From Schistocerca nitens (lineage: Eukaryota; Arthropoda; Insecta; Orthoptera; Acrididae), in contig NC_064619.1 in assembly GCF_023898315.1 (NCBI RefSeq), positions 478,743,376 to 478,807,375 on the forward strand: a stretch of DNA of 64,000 nt. Direction: 5' to 3'. Shown here piece by piece: positions 22,741 through 34,139 of the stretch. Numbering within the stretch: the first letter of the stretch is position 1; each line of letters opens with the position of its first letter. The notes beneath the pieces are model-generated. The model saw nothing but the letters and a program-made list of their open reading frames with translations, was not told where the DNA came from and did no database searches. Both the position numbers and the translations under genes were made by a program.

Positions 22741-24099
22741 ATGAAACGTCAACATGTATCGGGTTGCTCTGCGGCCAAGTCTTTTAAAAAGAAAGGTACT
22801 GTCTCTGGTTCTGGTTCTCCTGCCCTTTCCCCCTTGACCACTCCCTGGGAGGAAGGACAGGCCCGCCGGCTTGGGGCGAAGTACTTCCCCTGCTATTTAG
22901 TCTGTTCTCGGACCGATGGGGGGACGTTCGCCACCTCCAAGCCCATGTTCTTTGTCCAGCACATCGAGGACATCTTCGGGGAAATCGAGGCTCTCAGTAA
23001 AATGCGTTCGGGGTCCGTTCTTATAAAGACCACCTCCGCCACTCAGTCGGCGGTGCTCCAGGTGTGCGACCGACTAGGGGACATCCCAGTGTCCATTGTC
23101 TCGCATCTGGCACTGAATAGGACGCAGGGGGTTATATTTCATCGGGACCTCCTGCTGCAATCTGATGAGGAGCTCAGGGCCAACCTGGAGCGCCGAGGCG
23201 TGCATTTCGTCTGGCGAGTCCAGTGCGGCCCCAAAGACCGTCGCATTGACACCGGGGCCTTTATCCTCGCCTTCGAGGGGGACGTTCTCCCGGAGAAGGT
23301 AAAGGTGATGTGCTACCTGTGCGACGTGCGACCTTACGTCCCGCCTCCTATGCGCTGCTTTCGGTGTTTGCGCTTTGGGCACATGTTGTCACGGTGTGAG
23401 GCTGAGCCCCTTCGTGGCGATTGTGGACGTCCTCTTTGTGAGGAACATACATGCACCCCACCACCTCGGTGCGTAAATTGTCCTGGCATCCACTCACCTA
23501 GATCCTTAGACTGCCCCGCGTATCAGATGGAGAAGAAGATTCAAGAATTAAAAGCTTTGGATCGCCTCTCTTATTCTGAGGCCAGGAAGAAGTATGACCG
23601 CCTCCATCCCGTGACGTTGACAACTTCGTTTGCCTCAGTCATGTCCACTCCTTCCACAGTATCCTCACCCCTATCCTGTCCCCCCTCCACCTCCTCACCC
23701 CATCCGGGGTCTATGCCTCCGCCTCCCAAATCCCTCCCTTCCAAATCCTCCTCCCTCGCGGCCCCTGCCCCCTCTGCCCCAGGGGCCACCCTTCCTCCTC
23801 CTCCCCCTCCGCCGCCTGAGAAGCGATCCTCCTCTCAGGCGTCCATCGGGGAAACATTCCGGACCCCGGCTTCCGAGGTCCGGCGTTCCAAAACGGACCC
23901 CGCGCGTGAGGACCTTCTTCGGGTCCAGCCCACCATCCCCGTGCCTCATCGGACTTCCAAGAAGGCCTCCAAGAACAAGTCTTTATCCCCCTCTCCACCC
24001 CGGCGCGTTTCACCTGACGCTCCATCCGTGACTCGCTGCTCCCGGCCGTCCTCAGTTTCGCCGGGACGCTCTGCTGCCAGGCGCTCAGCTGGCCTTTAG
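22741..24099 (+). CDS. LINE 2 ORF1, zinc-knuckle Gag-like protein (intact)
   Basis: The open frame extends back to an ATG at 22609. I favour the start at 22741 (MKRQHVSGCSAAKS) because the upstream residues look like translated 5' UTR. This gives 452 residues (496 from 22609). The central region leads into VRPYVPPPMRC, then CFRCLRFGHMLSRC (CX2CX4HX4C), a variant CGRPLCEEHTC and CVNCPGIHSPRSLDC. A Pro/Ser-rich C-terminal tail with runs of P is followed by KKASKNKSLSPSPPRRVS. The role by family is RNA binding and RNP formation in retrotransposition. No internal stop or frameshift, unlike LINE 1. Confidence 0.88.
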   Translation: MKRQHVSGCSAAKSFKKKGTVSGSGSPALSPLTTPWEEGQARRLGAKYFPCYLVCSRTDGGTFATSKPMFFVQHIEDIFGEIEALSKMRSGSVLIKTTSATQSAVLQVCDRLGDIPVSIVSHLALNRTQGVIFHRDLLLQSDEELRANLERRGVHFVWRVQCGPKDRRIDTGAFILAFEGDVLPEKVKVMCYLCDVRPYVPPPMRCFRCLRFGHMLSRCEAEPLRGDCGRPLCEEHTCTPPPRCVNCPGIHSPRSLDCPAYQMEKKIQELKALDRLSYSEARKKYDRLHPVTLTTSFASVMSTPSTVSSPLSCPPSTSSPHPGSMPPPPKSLPSKSSSLAAPAPSAPGATLPPPPPPPPEKRSSSQASIGETFRTPASEVRRSKTDPAREDLLRVQPTIPVPHRTSKKASKNKSLSPSPPRRVSPDAPSVTRCSRPSSVSPGRSAARRSAGL

Positions 24100-24280
24100 T
24101 CGGCGAATGATGCTGCCCCTCCTACGCAACCCGGGAAAGCGGCTGCAGCTGGCGACGACTCGATGGAACATGATCCGCCTCCCGCCGGTTGTAGTGTTGT
24201 TCCCTCGAAACCTGGCCCTCCGCGGCCGTCGAAGTGACCAGCTATTCACCCGTTTCGTTCCCCCTTTTTTCTGACTAGCG

Positions 24281-27200
24281 ATGGCTTTGTTACATTGGAA
24301 CATAAGAGCTATTCGATCTAATCGGGAGGAATTACAACTGCTCCTCCGCCTGCACTGTCCGCTTGTCCTTGGTCTCCAGGAAACCAAGTTGCGCCCAACT
24401 GACCGTATTGCTTTTACCCACTATACCTCGGAGCGGTCTGACCTCACCCCTGTGGATGATATTCCAGCTCATGGTGGGGTCATGTTGCTCGTTCGGGACG
24501 ATGTCTATTACCATCCCATCCCATTGACCATCCCACTCCAAGCAATAGCTGTCCGTATTACTCTTTCTGCCTTTACTTTTTCCGTTTGTACCATCTACAC
24601 TCCATCGTCATTCGCAGTTAGTTGGGCTGCCATGATGCACCTGATTGTTCAGCTTCCTCCGCAATTTTTATTGTTTGGCGACTTCAATGCCCATCATCCC
24701 CTTTGGGGCTCTCCTGCATCCTGTCAGAGAGGCTCCCTCTTGGCGGATGTCTTCAACCATCTCAATCTTGTCTGCCTCAATACCGGCGCCCCGACTTTCC
24801 TCTCGGACTCTACTCTTACCTACTCCGACTTGGACCTCTCGATCTGTTCTACCACTCTTGCCCGTCGGTTCGAGTGGTATGTCCTTTCTGACACCTATTC
24901 GAGTGACCACTTCCCCTGTGTCGTTAGTCTCCTGCACCACACCCCATACCCACGTCCTTCGAGCTGGAACATATCGAAAGCTGACTGGGGACTTTACTCC
25001 TCCCTGGCGACCTTTCCGGACCACGATTTTCCCAGTTGTGACAGTCAGGTCGAATACCTCACGGCTGTTATCATCAATGCTGCCGAACGTTCCATTCCTC
25101 GTACTACCTCTTCTTCACGTCGCGTTTCCGTCCCCTAGTGGAATGAGGCTTGTAGAGACGCTATCCGTGCTCGACGACGTGCTTTACGCACCTTTCGCCG
25201 CCATCCTACGTTGGCGAATTCTATTGGATACAAACGACTCCGAGCGCAATGCCGTAGCGTCATCAAAGACAGCAAAAAAGCTTGTTGGGCCTCTTTCACC
25301 AGCTCCTTTAACAGTTTCTCCCTCTTCTGTCATCTGGGGTGGCCTGCGCCGGCTGTCGGGCATTCAGGCGCACTCCTCTGTACCTGGCCTGACTTCAGGT
25401 AATGAGGTCCTTATTGATCCTGTGGATGTCTCCAACGCCTTCGGCCACTTTTTCGCGGAGGTTTCAAGCTCCGCCCATTACCACCCTGCCTTCCTTCCCA
25501 GAAAGAGGCAGAAGAGGCTCGACGACCTTCCTTCCACTCGCTGAATCTGGAAAATTATAATGCCCCCTTTACTATGCAGGAACTTGAACGTGCACTTGCA
25601 CTGTCCCGGTCCTCTGCTCCGGGGCCAGATGCCATTCACGTTCAGATGCTGGCACACCTTTCTCCGGCAGGCAAAAGCTTCCTTCTTTGTACCTACAATC
25701 GCGTCTGGACCGGTCAAGTCCCCATGCGTTGGCGTGAAGCCGTCGTTGTTCCTATACCCAAACCCGGGAAGGATAGACACCTTCCTTCTAGTTACCGCCC
25801 CATTTCTCTTACAAGCTGTGTCTGTAAGGTGATTGAGCGCATGGTTAACGCTCGGTTAGTTTGGATTCTTGAATCTCGACGGCTACTTACCAATGTTCAA
25901 TGCGGCTTTCGTCGCCGCCGCTCCGCTGTTGACCACCTTGTGACCTTGTCGACATTCATCATGAACAACTTTTTGCGAAAGCGCCAAACGGTAGCCGTGA
26001 TCTTCGATTTGGAGAAGGCTTATGATACCTGTTGGAGAGGAGGTATCCTCCACACTATGCACAGGTGGGGTCTACGCGGTCGCCTGCCCCTTTTTATTGA
26101 TTCCTTTTTAACAGATCGAAAGTTTAGGGTGCGCGTGGGTTCCGTATTGTCCGACGTCTTCCTCCAGGAGAATGGAGTGCCTCAGGGCTCCGTCTTGAGC
26201 GTAGCCCTTTTTGCCATAGCGATCAATGCAATTATGGATTGCGTTCCACCTAATGTCTCAGGCTCTCTTTTTGTTGATGACTTCGCGATCTACTGCAGTG
26301 CCCAGAGAACATGCCTCCTGGAGCGCTGCCTTCAGCGTTGTCTAGACAGCTTCCGGTTCTCTGAAGAGAAGACGGTTTGCATCAGCTTTTGGCGATATAA
26401 AGCGTTCCTTCTGCCATCCTTACATCTCGGTCCCGTTGTTCTCCCATTGGTGGAAACAACTAAGTTTCTGGGGCTCACACTGGACAGGAAACTTTGTTGG
26501 TCTCCGCACGTCTCTTATTTGGCTGCCCATTGTACACGTTCCCTTAATGTCCTCAGAGTTCTTAGTGGTTCATCTTGGGGAGCGGATCACACTGTCCTGC
26601 TTCGCTTGTATCGATCCATAGTCCGATGAAAGCTGGATTATGGGAGCCTCGTCTACTTGTCTGCTCGGCCATCCCTCTTACGCCGTCTCAACTCCATCCA
26701 CCATTGGGGGTTACGTCTTGCGACCGGAGCATTCTACACTAGTCCCATCGAGAGTCTTTATGCTGAAGCTGCCGAATTACCATCGACCTACCGGCGCGAC
26801 GTACTGATCTGTTGGTATGCCTGCCGGCTGTTGTCAATGCCCGACCACCCCTCTTATCAGTCCTTCTTCGCCGATTCTCTCGACCGTCAGTATGGGTTGT
26901 ATGTGTCTGCCCTGCTGCCCCCTGGAGTCCGCTTTCGTCGCCTGCTTCGACAACAGGATTTTGCCCTCCCTACAACCTTCAGAGAGGGTGAGAGCCCGAC
27001 ACCACCTTGGTTCCAGGCTCCGGTTCATATTTATCTTGACCTCAGCTCGCTCCCGAAGGAGGGTACTCCGGCTGCAGTGTATTGCTCACGGTTTGTCGAA
27101 CTTCGTGCGCGACTTGCCAGTCACACCTTTATTTACACTGATGGCTCCAAAACTGATGATGGTGTCGGCTGTGCCTTTGTCGTTGGGGCCGGCACCTTTA

Positions 27201-27931
27201 AATGCCGGCTCCTCGACCAATGTTCCAGCTTTACGGCCGAGCTTTTTGCTCTCCATCAGGCCGTTCAGTATGCCCGCCGCCACCGCCATTCATCGTATGT
27301 ACTCTGCTCTGATTCACTCAGTGCTCTTCAGAGCCTTGGAGCTCCATATCCGGTCCATCCCTTGGTGCAACGGATCCAGCAGTCCCTCCATTCTTCTGCT
27401 GCTGATGGCTCTCCTGTCAGCTTTCTGTGGGTTCCCGGACGTGTAGGAGTGCCTGGGAATGAGGCTGCTGATGCTGCAGCCAAGGCTGCAGTCCTCCTGC
27501 CTTAGCCAGCCTCCCATTGTGTCCCGTCATCTGACATTAGTGGGGTTGTTTGTAAGAGGCTTGTGTCTTTGTGGTGGGATACTTGGTCATCACTTCAAGG
27601 AAACAAGCTCCGGGCAGTAAAACCGTTCCCAACTGCTTGGACAACCTCCTCCCGACCATCTAGGCGAGAAGAGGTGCTTCTGACCAGGTTACGGATTGGG
27701 CATTGCTGGTTTAGCCACCGCTACCTGCTCTCCGGTGACCCAGCCCCGCAGTGCCCTTGTGGTCATGCATTAACAGTGCGCCATGTTTTATTGTCGTGTC
27801 CCCGTTTTAGTCAATCTCGTGTTGTCCTGTCTCTGCCATCTACTTTACAGGATATTTTAGCGGATGATGCTCGAGCAGCTGCTCGTGTTCTTCGTTTCAT
27901 TACTTTGACTGGCTTGTCCAAAGACATCTAA
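24281..27931 (+). pseudogene. LINE 2 ORF2 (APE endonuclease, RT, RNase H, zinc knuckle), few lesions
   Basis: Starts MALLHWNIRAIRSNREELQ at 24281. The endonuclease includes QETKL, FGDFNAHHPLWGSP and SSDHFPCVVSL. RT has SAPGPDA, YRPISLTSC, FDLEKAYDTCW, GVPQGSVLS and the catalytic FVDD (about 26270). RNase H at 27120-27490 has IYTDGSK, TAEL, CSDSLS, and WVPGRVG where LINE 1 has WLPGHVG. The C-terminal motif is CPCGHALTVRHVLLSCP. Lesions: a stop at 25136 (a Trp codon by comparison), two compensating frameshifts (about 25310 and 25545), a short deletion near 26350, and stops at 26627 and 27503. Everything else is in one frame. Confidence 0.9.
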
Positions 27932-28090
27932 CTCCTTCACTTATTTTACCTGCATCTTTGTAAGAACTTTCTGGTGTTCCCCCCGCCCCTTGAGTTTTAC
28001 TAGATTCTATGTGCTCTAACAATTGTGACTGGGCGCTAATGACCTCGGTAGTTGAGCGCCCTTAACCCCAAACAAAACAAAAAAAAAACC

Positions 28091-28099
28091 TCTCTGACA
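28091..28099. repeat. 3' target-site duplication of LINE 2
   Basis: Second copy of TCTCTGACA directly after the A tail. Confidence 0.75.
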
Positions 28100-28436
28100 C
28101 TGTGCAGATATGGAGCTTTTCATGTTCCACCTTATCAGTGGTGTACTTTGAATAGTTTGACTAGAGGAAAACCTCTGTTTTGAAAAACTGTGTCTGACAA
28201 GAGTAAATGTTTATTATTGCAGATTATAATAGCAGATAGATGTGCCACAGTGCAACAATTGGGCTAGTTCACCAAAACTGGTGAGCAGCCATGCTGTCCA
28301 GAAAATTCTCCTCATTAAGGGCATAGAAGGCACTGGGGAACTGTATACTGTTGTTTCATCTAACATGCTCCTTATCTTGGACATGGTGCATCACCTGTTA
28401 CTTGATATTATTAAAAACCAGCTCTTATTATTATTA
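28100..28436. other. Intron 3 segment between LINE 2 and the 16-bp array
   Basis: No gene or repeat recognised in these 337 bases. Confidence 0.4.
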
Positions 28437-29890
28437 CCCCCCACTATCTCCACCCCCCACTATCTCCACCCCCCACTATCTCCACCCCCCACTATCTCCA
28501 CCCCCCACTATCTCCACCCCCCACTATCTCCACCCCCCACTATCTCCACCCCCCACTATCTCCACCCCCCACTATCTCCACCCCCCACTATCTCCACCCC
28601 CCACTATCTCCACCCCCCACTATCTCCACCCCCCACTATCTCCACCCCCCACTATCTCCACCCCCCACTATCTCCACCCCCCACTATCTCCACCCCCCAC
28701 TATCTCCACCCCCCACTATCTCCACCCCCCACTATCTCCACCCCCCACTATCTCCACCCCCCACTATCTCCACCCCCCACTATCTCCACCCCCCACTATC
28801 TCCACCCCCCACTATCTCCACCCCCCACTATCTCCACCCCCCACTATCTCCACCCCCCACTATCTCCACCCCCCACTATCTCCACCCCCCACTATCTCCA
28901 CCCCCCACTATCTCCACCCCCCACTATCTCCACCCCCCACTATCTCCACCCCCCACTATCTCCACCCCCCACTATCTCCACCCCCCACTATCTCCACCCC
29001 CCACTATCTCCACCCCCCACTATCTCCACCCCCCACTATCTCCACCCCCCACTATCTCCACCCCCCACTATCTCCACCCCCCACTATCTCCACCCCCCAC
29101 TATCTCCACCCCCCACTATCTCCACCCCCCACTATCTCCACCCCCCACTATCTCCACCCCCCACTATCTCCACCCCCCACTATCTCCACCCCCCACTATC
29201 TCCACCCCCCACTATCTCCACCCCCCACTATCTCCACCCCCCACTATCTCCACCCCCCACTATCTCCACCCCCCACTATCTCCACCCCCCACTATCTCCA
29301 CCCCCCACTATCTCCACCCCCCACTATCTCCACCCCCCCACTATCTCCACCCCCCCACTATCTCCACCCCCCACTATCTCCACCCCCCACTATCTCCACC
29401 CCCCACTATCTCCACCCCCCACTATCTCCACCCCCCACTATCTCCACCCCCCACTATCTCCACCCCCCACTATCTCCACCCCCCACTATCTCCACCCCCC
29501 ACTATCTCCACCCCCCACTATCTCCACCCCCCACTATCTCCACCCCCCACTATCTCCACCCCCCACTATCTCCACCCCCCACTATCTCCACCCCCCACTA
29601 TCTCCACCCCCCACTATCTCCACCCCCCACTATCTCCACCCCCCACTATCTCCACCCCCCACTATCTCCACCCCCCCCCCCACTATCTCCACCCCCCCCC
29701 CCACTATCTCCACCCCCCCCCCCCACTATCTCCACCCCCCCACTATCTCCACACCCCCACTATCTCCACCCCCCCCCACTATCTCCACCCCCCCCCCACT
29801 ATCTCCACCCCCCCCCAATCTCCACCCCCCCCCCCCACTATCTCCACCCCCCCCCCCACTATCTCCACCCCCCCCACTGTATCTCCCTCC
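28437..29890. repeat. 16-bp C-rich minisatellite, about 90 units
   Basis: Tandem array of CCCCCCACTATCTCCA. The first ~77 units are essentially perfect to about 29670; two units near 29330-29355 carry a seventh C. The last ~220 bp degenerate, with C runs growing to 7-13 and some shortened units. The unit has no stop in any + frame and 16 is not a multiple of 3. Translation therefore cycles with a 48-base period and gives two long but meaningless Pro/Ser/Thr/His-rich reading frames. The minus strand carries a G6 run every 16 bases, so it can form G-quadruplexes and the plus strand i-motifs. It lies in TM9SF4 intron 3. Confidence 0.97.
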
Positions 29891-31040
29891 CCTCCCCAAA
29901 TAATGAGTCAAATACCAGTTGTCATCAGAGTTGTTTTCTAAATACTTAAGCAGTTGTTTAATAATGATTTACTGCCAAATTACCCACTATTTCACCAGCA
30001 TAGGGTTAAATTTCCAAAACTGCTGAAACGTGTTTCTTTATTTCTCATTAAGAAACCAGATACCCGTTTTCACAGGTTTTCCTTAAAAATTGCCTTAATA
30101 ACAACATACTTTGAAAAAAACCTTTCATTTCCTATTTCACCCCCATAAATATGGAAATTTAAAAAATCCTTTTTTAAACAACTGTTGCAGGATAAGATCA
30201 ACACTTTCTGCAAATTTAAAGTTTCTATCCTTAGTGGTCTGGGCTGGGGATGATGTTTCAGTGAGAGTCAGTCAGTTGGGAAATTGCCTTTTACTTATAG
30301 AGATTAGGGTAAATTACATGAAATTATTAATGAGTTAGTTAATTGATGAATGCTGTCATTTTGTACAGAAAAATTAAAGTAACAAAAAATTTGTTGAAGT
30401 TCAGAATCTAACAATGCTTATGATGAAATCTGGGCTGGTTATGAACTTGAATGCTAATTATCTCTTCAGTCAATTAGTTTTTGGTAATTCAGAGTATTTT
30501 ACAAGAAAGTAAGACTGCCAGATCTTCTGTTGATGTTGGTCAACTTTCTCAAATGTATTGGTTAACTCACAGGTTTTACATATTGTGAACTGTAATGCTG
30601 TCATCAGTTAATTATATTTTCAGGTTGTGTATGTCTAAGTGAAAACTAATTACATCACTGTAAACAGGACAAACAAAATGATAGCCTGATAGCCTGAACA
30701 ATTGAGTGTAAATAAGATCTTGAGATTTAATGTATTGAGGACAAGATAAAAATTAGCAAAAAATTGGTTTTTTATGGGGGTAGAGAAACATAAGATGGGA
30801 AGAATGAGTCATACTGTGTCACATGACAATAGGAGTTTTCTTTCCCCTTCTTTTGCTGTCCCAACTTGTTCTGTCTCTAATAAGTTTCTTGGTGTGGTCA
30901 TTAAATCCTAATCTTTGCTCTTTCTTTTTACACTGCGACGAATTTGCCTTTTTTGTGCTCACTGGTTTCTTGTACATTATGTTTCTGTACTGATAGTGTA
31001 AGTATCAGCTTTCAGCACATACTGTTTTGTTCTGTTTCAG
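29891..31040. other. Intron 3, distal part
   Basis: AT-rich, no coding similarity or recognisable repeat. Ends in the CTGTTTTGTTCTGTTTCAG acceptor of the next exon. Confidence 0.5.
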
Positions 31041-31300
31041 ACTGCCACTTTTTATCCAGCAATTGTTTTTGGAGTTTGCTTCTTCTTAAACTTTTTCATC
31101 TGGGGGAAACATTCCAGTGGTGCAGTACCATTCTCCACAATGGTGTCACTGTTATGTATGTGGTTTGGCATTTCCTTACCACTTGTGTACTTGGGTTATT
31201 ACTTTGGGTTTCGCAAACAGCCTTTCCAGCATCCAGTACGGACAAATCAGATTCCACGTCAAGTCCCAGATCAACTTTGGTACATGAATCCTTTCCTGTG
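31041..31300 (+). CDS. TM9SF4: TM9SF4-like gene, fourth visible exon (TM4-TM5)
   Basis: Strong acceptor and GTGAGT donor; starts in phase 0 and encodes about 86 residues. It begins [20 protein letters not shown], a TM segment, then [20 protein letters not shown]. The second TM ([20 protein letters not shown]) is followed by the cytosolic loop [15 protein letters not shown] sequence (here [20 protein letters not shown]). This loop is among the most conserved parts of TM9SF4-type proteins. It ends two bases into a codon. Confidence 0.96.
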
Positions 31301-31538
31301 GTGAGTGATCAATGACTTAATGATTTTTTAGTGACAATTAAATACTTATTTTGCCATTTTGCCTATGTTTTGAGTAATATGTAATGTATCTTATTTCATT
31401 CAGTGCATTTGCATACATTTTGGGGTAAACTTTCAACTGTCTTGCATATGCCTTAGTGTTATGGAATAGAGATGTTAACAGAATAGTAAATTATAAAGTT
31501 CTGGTTAGCTCTAAAGATAATAAAATGCATTTAAAAAT

Positions 31539-32860
31539 GAGGGTAATCCCAAAAGTAAGGTCTCCTATTTTTTTATAAGTACACAGACCTGTTTATTTCT
31601 ACAATGGTTTACATCAGTTTACAGCTTGAAAATTTAGCTATTTTTTGACATAATCACCAATTCTGTCAATGCAATTTAGTAGACGTTGTGGCAGTTTTTG
31701 TATGTCCATGTCATACCAACTCACCGCCATGCTGTTCAGAAAGTTATGAACTTCTTTCACCTCGTCGTCGGAGCTGAATCGCTTTCCGGCCAAATGTTCT
31801 TTTAACTTAGGGAACAGGTGATAGTCACTGGGTGCCAAGTCAAGATTATAGGGTGGGTGGGTGATTATGTTCCACTGAAACTGTTGCAGGAAAGCAACGG
31901 TTTGCTGAGCGATGTGTGGGCGAGCATTGGCATGGAGAATGTGTATGCCTTTGCTCAACATTCCTCTTCTCCGGTTGTGAATTAAAAGTTTGAGTTTTTT
32001 CAGAGTCTCACAGTACCTGTCAGCATTAATTGTGGTCCCAATGGGCATAAAGTCGACCAACAGTACCCCTTTCTGATTCCAAAAAACGGTTGTCATGACT
32101 TTACCGTCATACTGCGTTTGTTTGAATTTCCGCGGCTTTGGCGAAGAAGGGTGCCGCCACTGGCGTGATTGTTGCTTGGTCTTGGGTGTAAAGTTGTATG
32201 CCCAGGTTTCGTCACCCGTGACAATTGAGTCCAGAAAGTTGTCCTATTCGGCTGCAAGGCAGTGAAGATATGCGCTGGAAGCATCAACTTGTTGCTGCAT
32301 GTAGTCCTCAGTCAGCATGCGTGGCACCAATGTTGTACACACCTTCCGGTAGTTCAATGTTTCCCTTACAATTCTTTGAGTGGTGCTTCAGGAAACCTCA
32401 GGAACCAACGTGCAGAGATCATCCTGATCCGCTGGTCTTCATGCCTGCTTTGCTCAACCTTCAACACTGTCTCCTCAGAAATTGATGTTCTCCTGCTCCT
32501 TTGTTCGCCATGAATTTCGGTCTGACCAACTACAAACTCTCTACACCACTTACGAACATTTTTGACATCCATGCACGACTCGCCATACACTTCAGTCAAT
32601 TGGCGATTGATTTCAATCAATGCAGTGCCCTTTGCGTTCAAAAACCAAATAACTGTGTGCAATTCGCACTTGGCGGTGACATCCAATGGGTGCTCGATTC
32701 TCAATGGCTGCCAAGCCAAGACTGAGCACCTCAGTGCGGCGTGCGCATGTTTACACAAAGCGTGTGAAGCACTCTTCATAACAATGTGATTAACTGCCAT
32801 ACAAACAGAGTTCAATGCTTTTAAAAAAAATAGGAAACCTTACTTTTGGGATTACCCTCG
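31539..32860 (-). mobile_element. mariner-type transposon with terminal inverted repeats
   Basis: The ends are inverted copies: GAGGGTAATCCCAAAAGTAA at the left and its reverse complement at the right (matching continues for about 35 bp with one or two changes). TA lies beside the right end; the left TA appears mutated. Length is about 1.3 kb, normal for mariner. The degenerate transposase is on the minus strand. It sits in intron 4, antisense to the host gene. Confidence 0.9.
31638..32760 (-). pseudogene. mariner transposase (DD34D), inactivated
   Basis: The N-terminal helix-turn-helix region is on the minus strand (DVTAKCELHTVIWFLNAKG, then KNVRKWCREF and RRTSISEETV; about 32680-32430). 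The catalytic part follows with TGDETW (about 32220), the second signature at about 31935-31910, and SDYHLFPKLKEHLAGKRF. The second catalytic Asp of the HDNARPH motif is Ala here (HANARPH, codon at 31929-31931). The third Asp (SDYHLF) is kept. There is a frameshift between the two halves and a stop near 32366. Inactive. Confidence 0.88.
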
Positions 32861-34130
32861 TAATTAAAATTGTGAGAATTTCTCATTCTGATTTTATGGG
32901 TCCTTGCATTTGATTTCAGTTATTTCCTGGATGTCAATATGATACCACATGTTATCATCTTCAGGCTTATGCAATCATGGAACCCTTGCTTGTATTTTTA
33001 TGTTATCCACTGATCCTCCATTAGCTCATTATCTGCACTATTTCTTATTGTAGACACTCCAACAAAGAATGCCTAGATCCACTTGATAAAATCAGTTCAT
33101 ATGTCTGTCTACTCGGTTGTGCCTATTTACTTGCTGTCTTGGCTGTTTTCATTGTCAGTGATGGTTATTAGCAGAGTAATGACTGCAGCAGTTTCATTAA
33201 ATCTATGACTGATTCTGTATGTTAGAGAGGTTGACATCTTTGTGACCATGTTACATACTCTGCATGTACAGATAAAATTTAATATGTGTGGTATTATTTG
33301 TGAGTGTATTCCATCAATGGGTTTCTTTTACCATCCTTTGAAAGTTAGTTACTTAATCTACATACTGTTTGTGCGGTACTTCACTTAGCAACTTACTCAT
33401 GTTTGTTCTCCAGACAGTTGAGCCAGGACCATTTAATCCAAAAGGTCACTCTGGCAGTTTTAAGAAAGTAATGCAAATTGCTGTTTACCAGAAAACTTAC
33501 CTTCCTGTCGCACTGAAAGTATTCTGATAGAACTTGTGTGTCCTAATGAACACCCCCTCAAATAACTTCTGGAAGGTTGCACTGGTGTATCCTTCTAATA
33601 TTGCTCAGGCTTATTTCATATACACCAACAGCCACTGCCAGGATCTCAAAATGGCCCTCATGCATTATTTCTTTCCTTTGTGGGTTGAGAAGACATTACT
33701 TGCAGCAATAAGTGAATTGTTAGTTGGACATAGACGTTTGTATTTAGGCATTTGCAAGAAATTGTTGCATCAGCAGGCATGACATGATGAAACAAGATGT
33801 CACCCATGTCATGTCAGCAGATATGAAAAGATGAAATAAGGTGTCACCCAGATATACTTTGAGCACTTAAGTTCAAAACGCATATTCGAGCATAAGGTCT
33901 GTGGCTAGTGCCCTCTCTTCTTTCTGTTGTGGCTAGATGTTATTTGTTGGCACCAATTTTATCAGTAACAAGTAAAGAGGTGCAGACAATTATGGTTCCA
34001 GAAGAGTGTGTTTTGTCCTGAAGAGGATTGGCCATCAATAGTGAAAGAATGACGAGAGTGGTGAAAAGCAAGATATAGCTGAAGAAAGCTGCTTTTACAT
34101 GGAACTTAATGGTGATTGTGTTAGATGTGA
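32861..34130. other. Intron 4 segment
   Basis: No gene recognised. The part after about 33790 may belong to the 5' portion of the Tc1 remnant that follows, but only its catalytic half can be read. Confidence 0.4.
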
Positions 34131-34139
34131 ACAGTAAAT

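Larger units (their letters stand above)
22128..28090 (+). mobile_element. Full-length I/R1-type LINE with RNase H (LINE 2), in TM9SF4 intron 3
   Basis: A 5.96-kb non-LTR retrotransposon in gene-sense orientation, bracketed by a 9-bp direct repeat. The layout is a 0.6-kb GC-rich 5' UTR, an intact ORF1, a ~180-bp spacer, an ORF2 with few lesions, a 3' UTR containing the stem GGGCGCTAATGACC...GGTAGTTGAGCGCCC, and an A-rich tail (CAAACAAAACAAAAAAAAAA). It is related to LINE 1 across its whole coding region but distinct in the UTRs, so the two belong to different subfamilies. Its open ORF1 and low lesion count suggest a younger insertion. Confidence 0.92.

Noticed and set aside
23571..24025. Several overlapping minus- and plus-strand frames over the Pro-rich tail of LINE 2 ORF1
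   Set aside because: Shadows of a GC-rich, Pro/Ser-coding stretch. The zinc-knuckle ORF1 frame explains the region.
28437..29890. Array considered as a CRISPR or direct-repeat/spacer array
   Set aside because: Units are contiguous 16-mers without unique spacers. It is a minisatellite in a eukaryotic intron.
28242..29949. Two long overlapping reading frames of 553 and 532 codons rich in Pro, Ser, Thr and His
   Set aside because: They are translations of the 16-bp minisatellite, which has no stop in any + frame. Length and composition follow from the repeat, and the start regions have no similarity to a protein.
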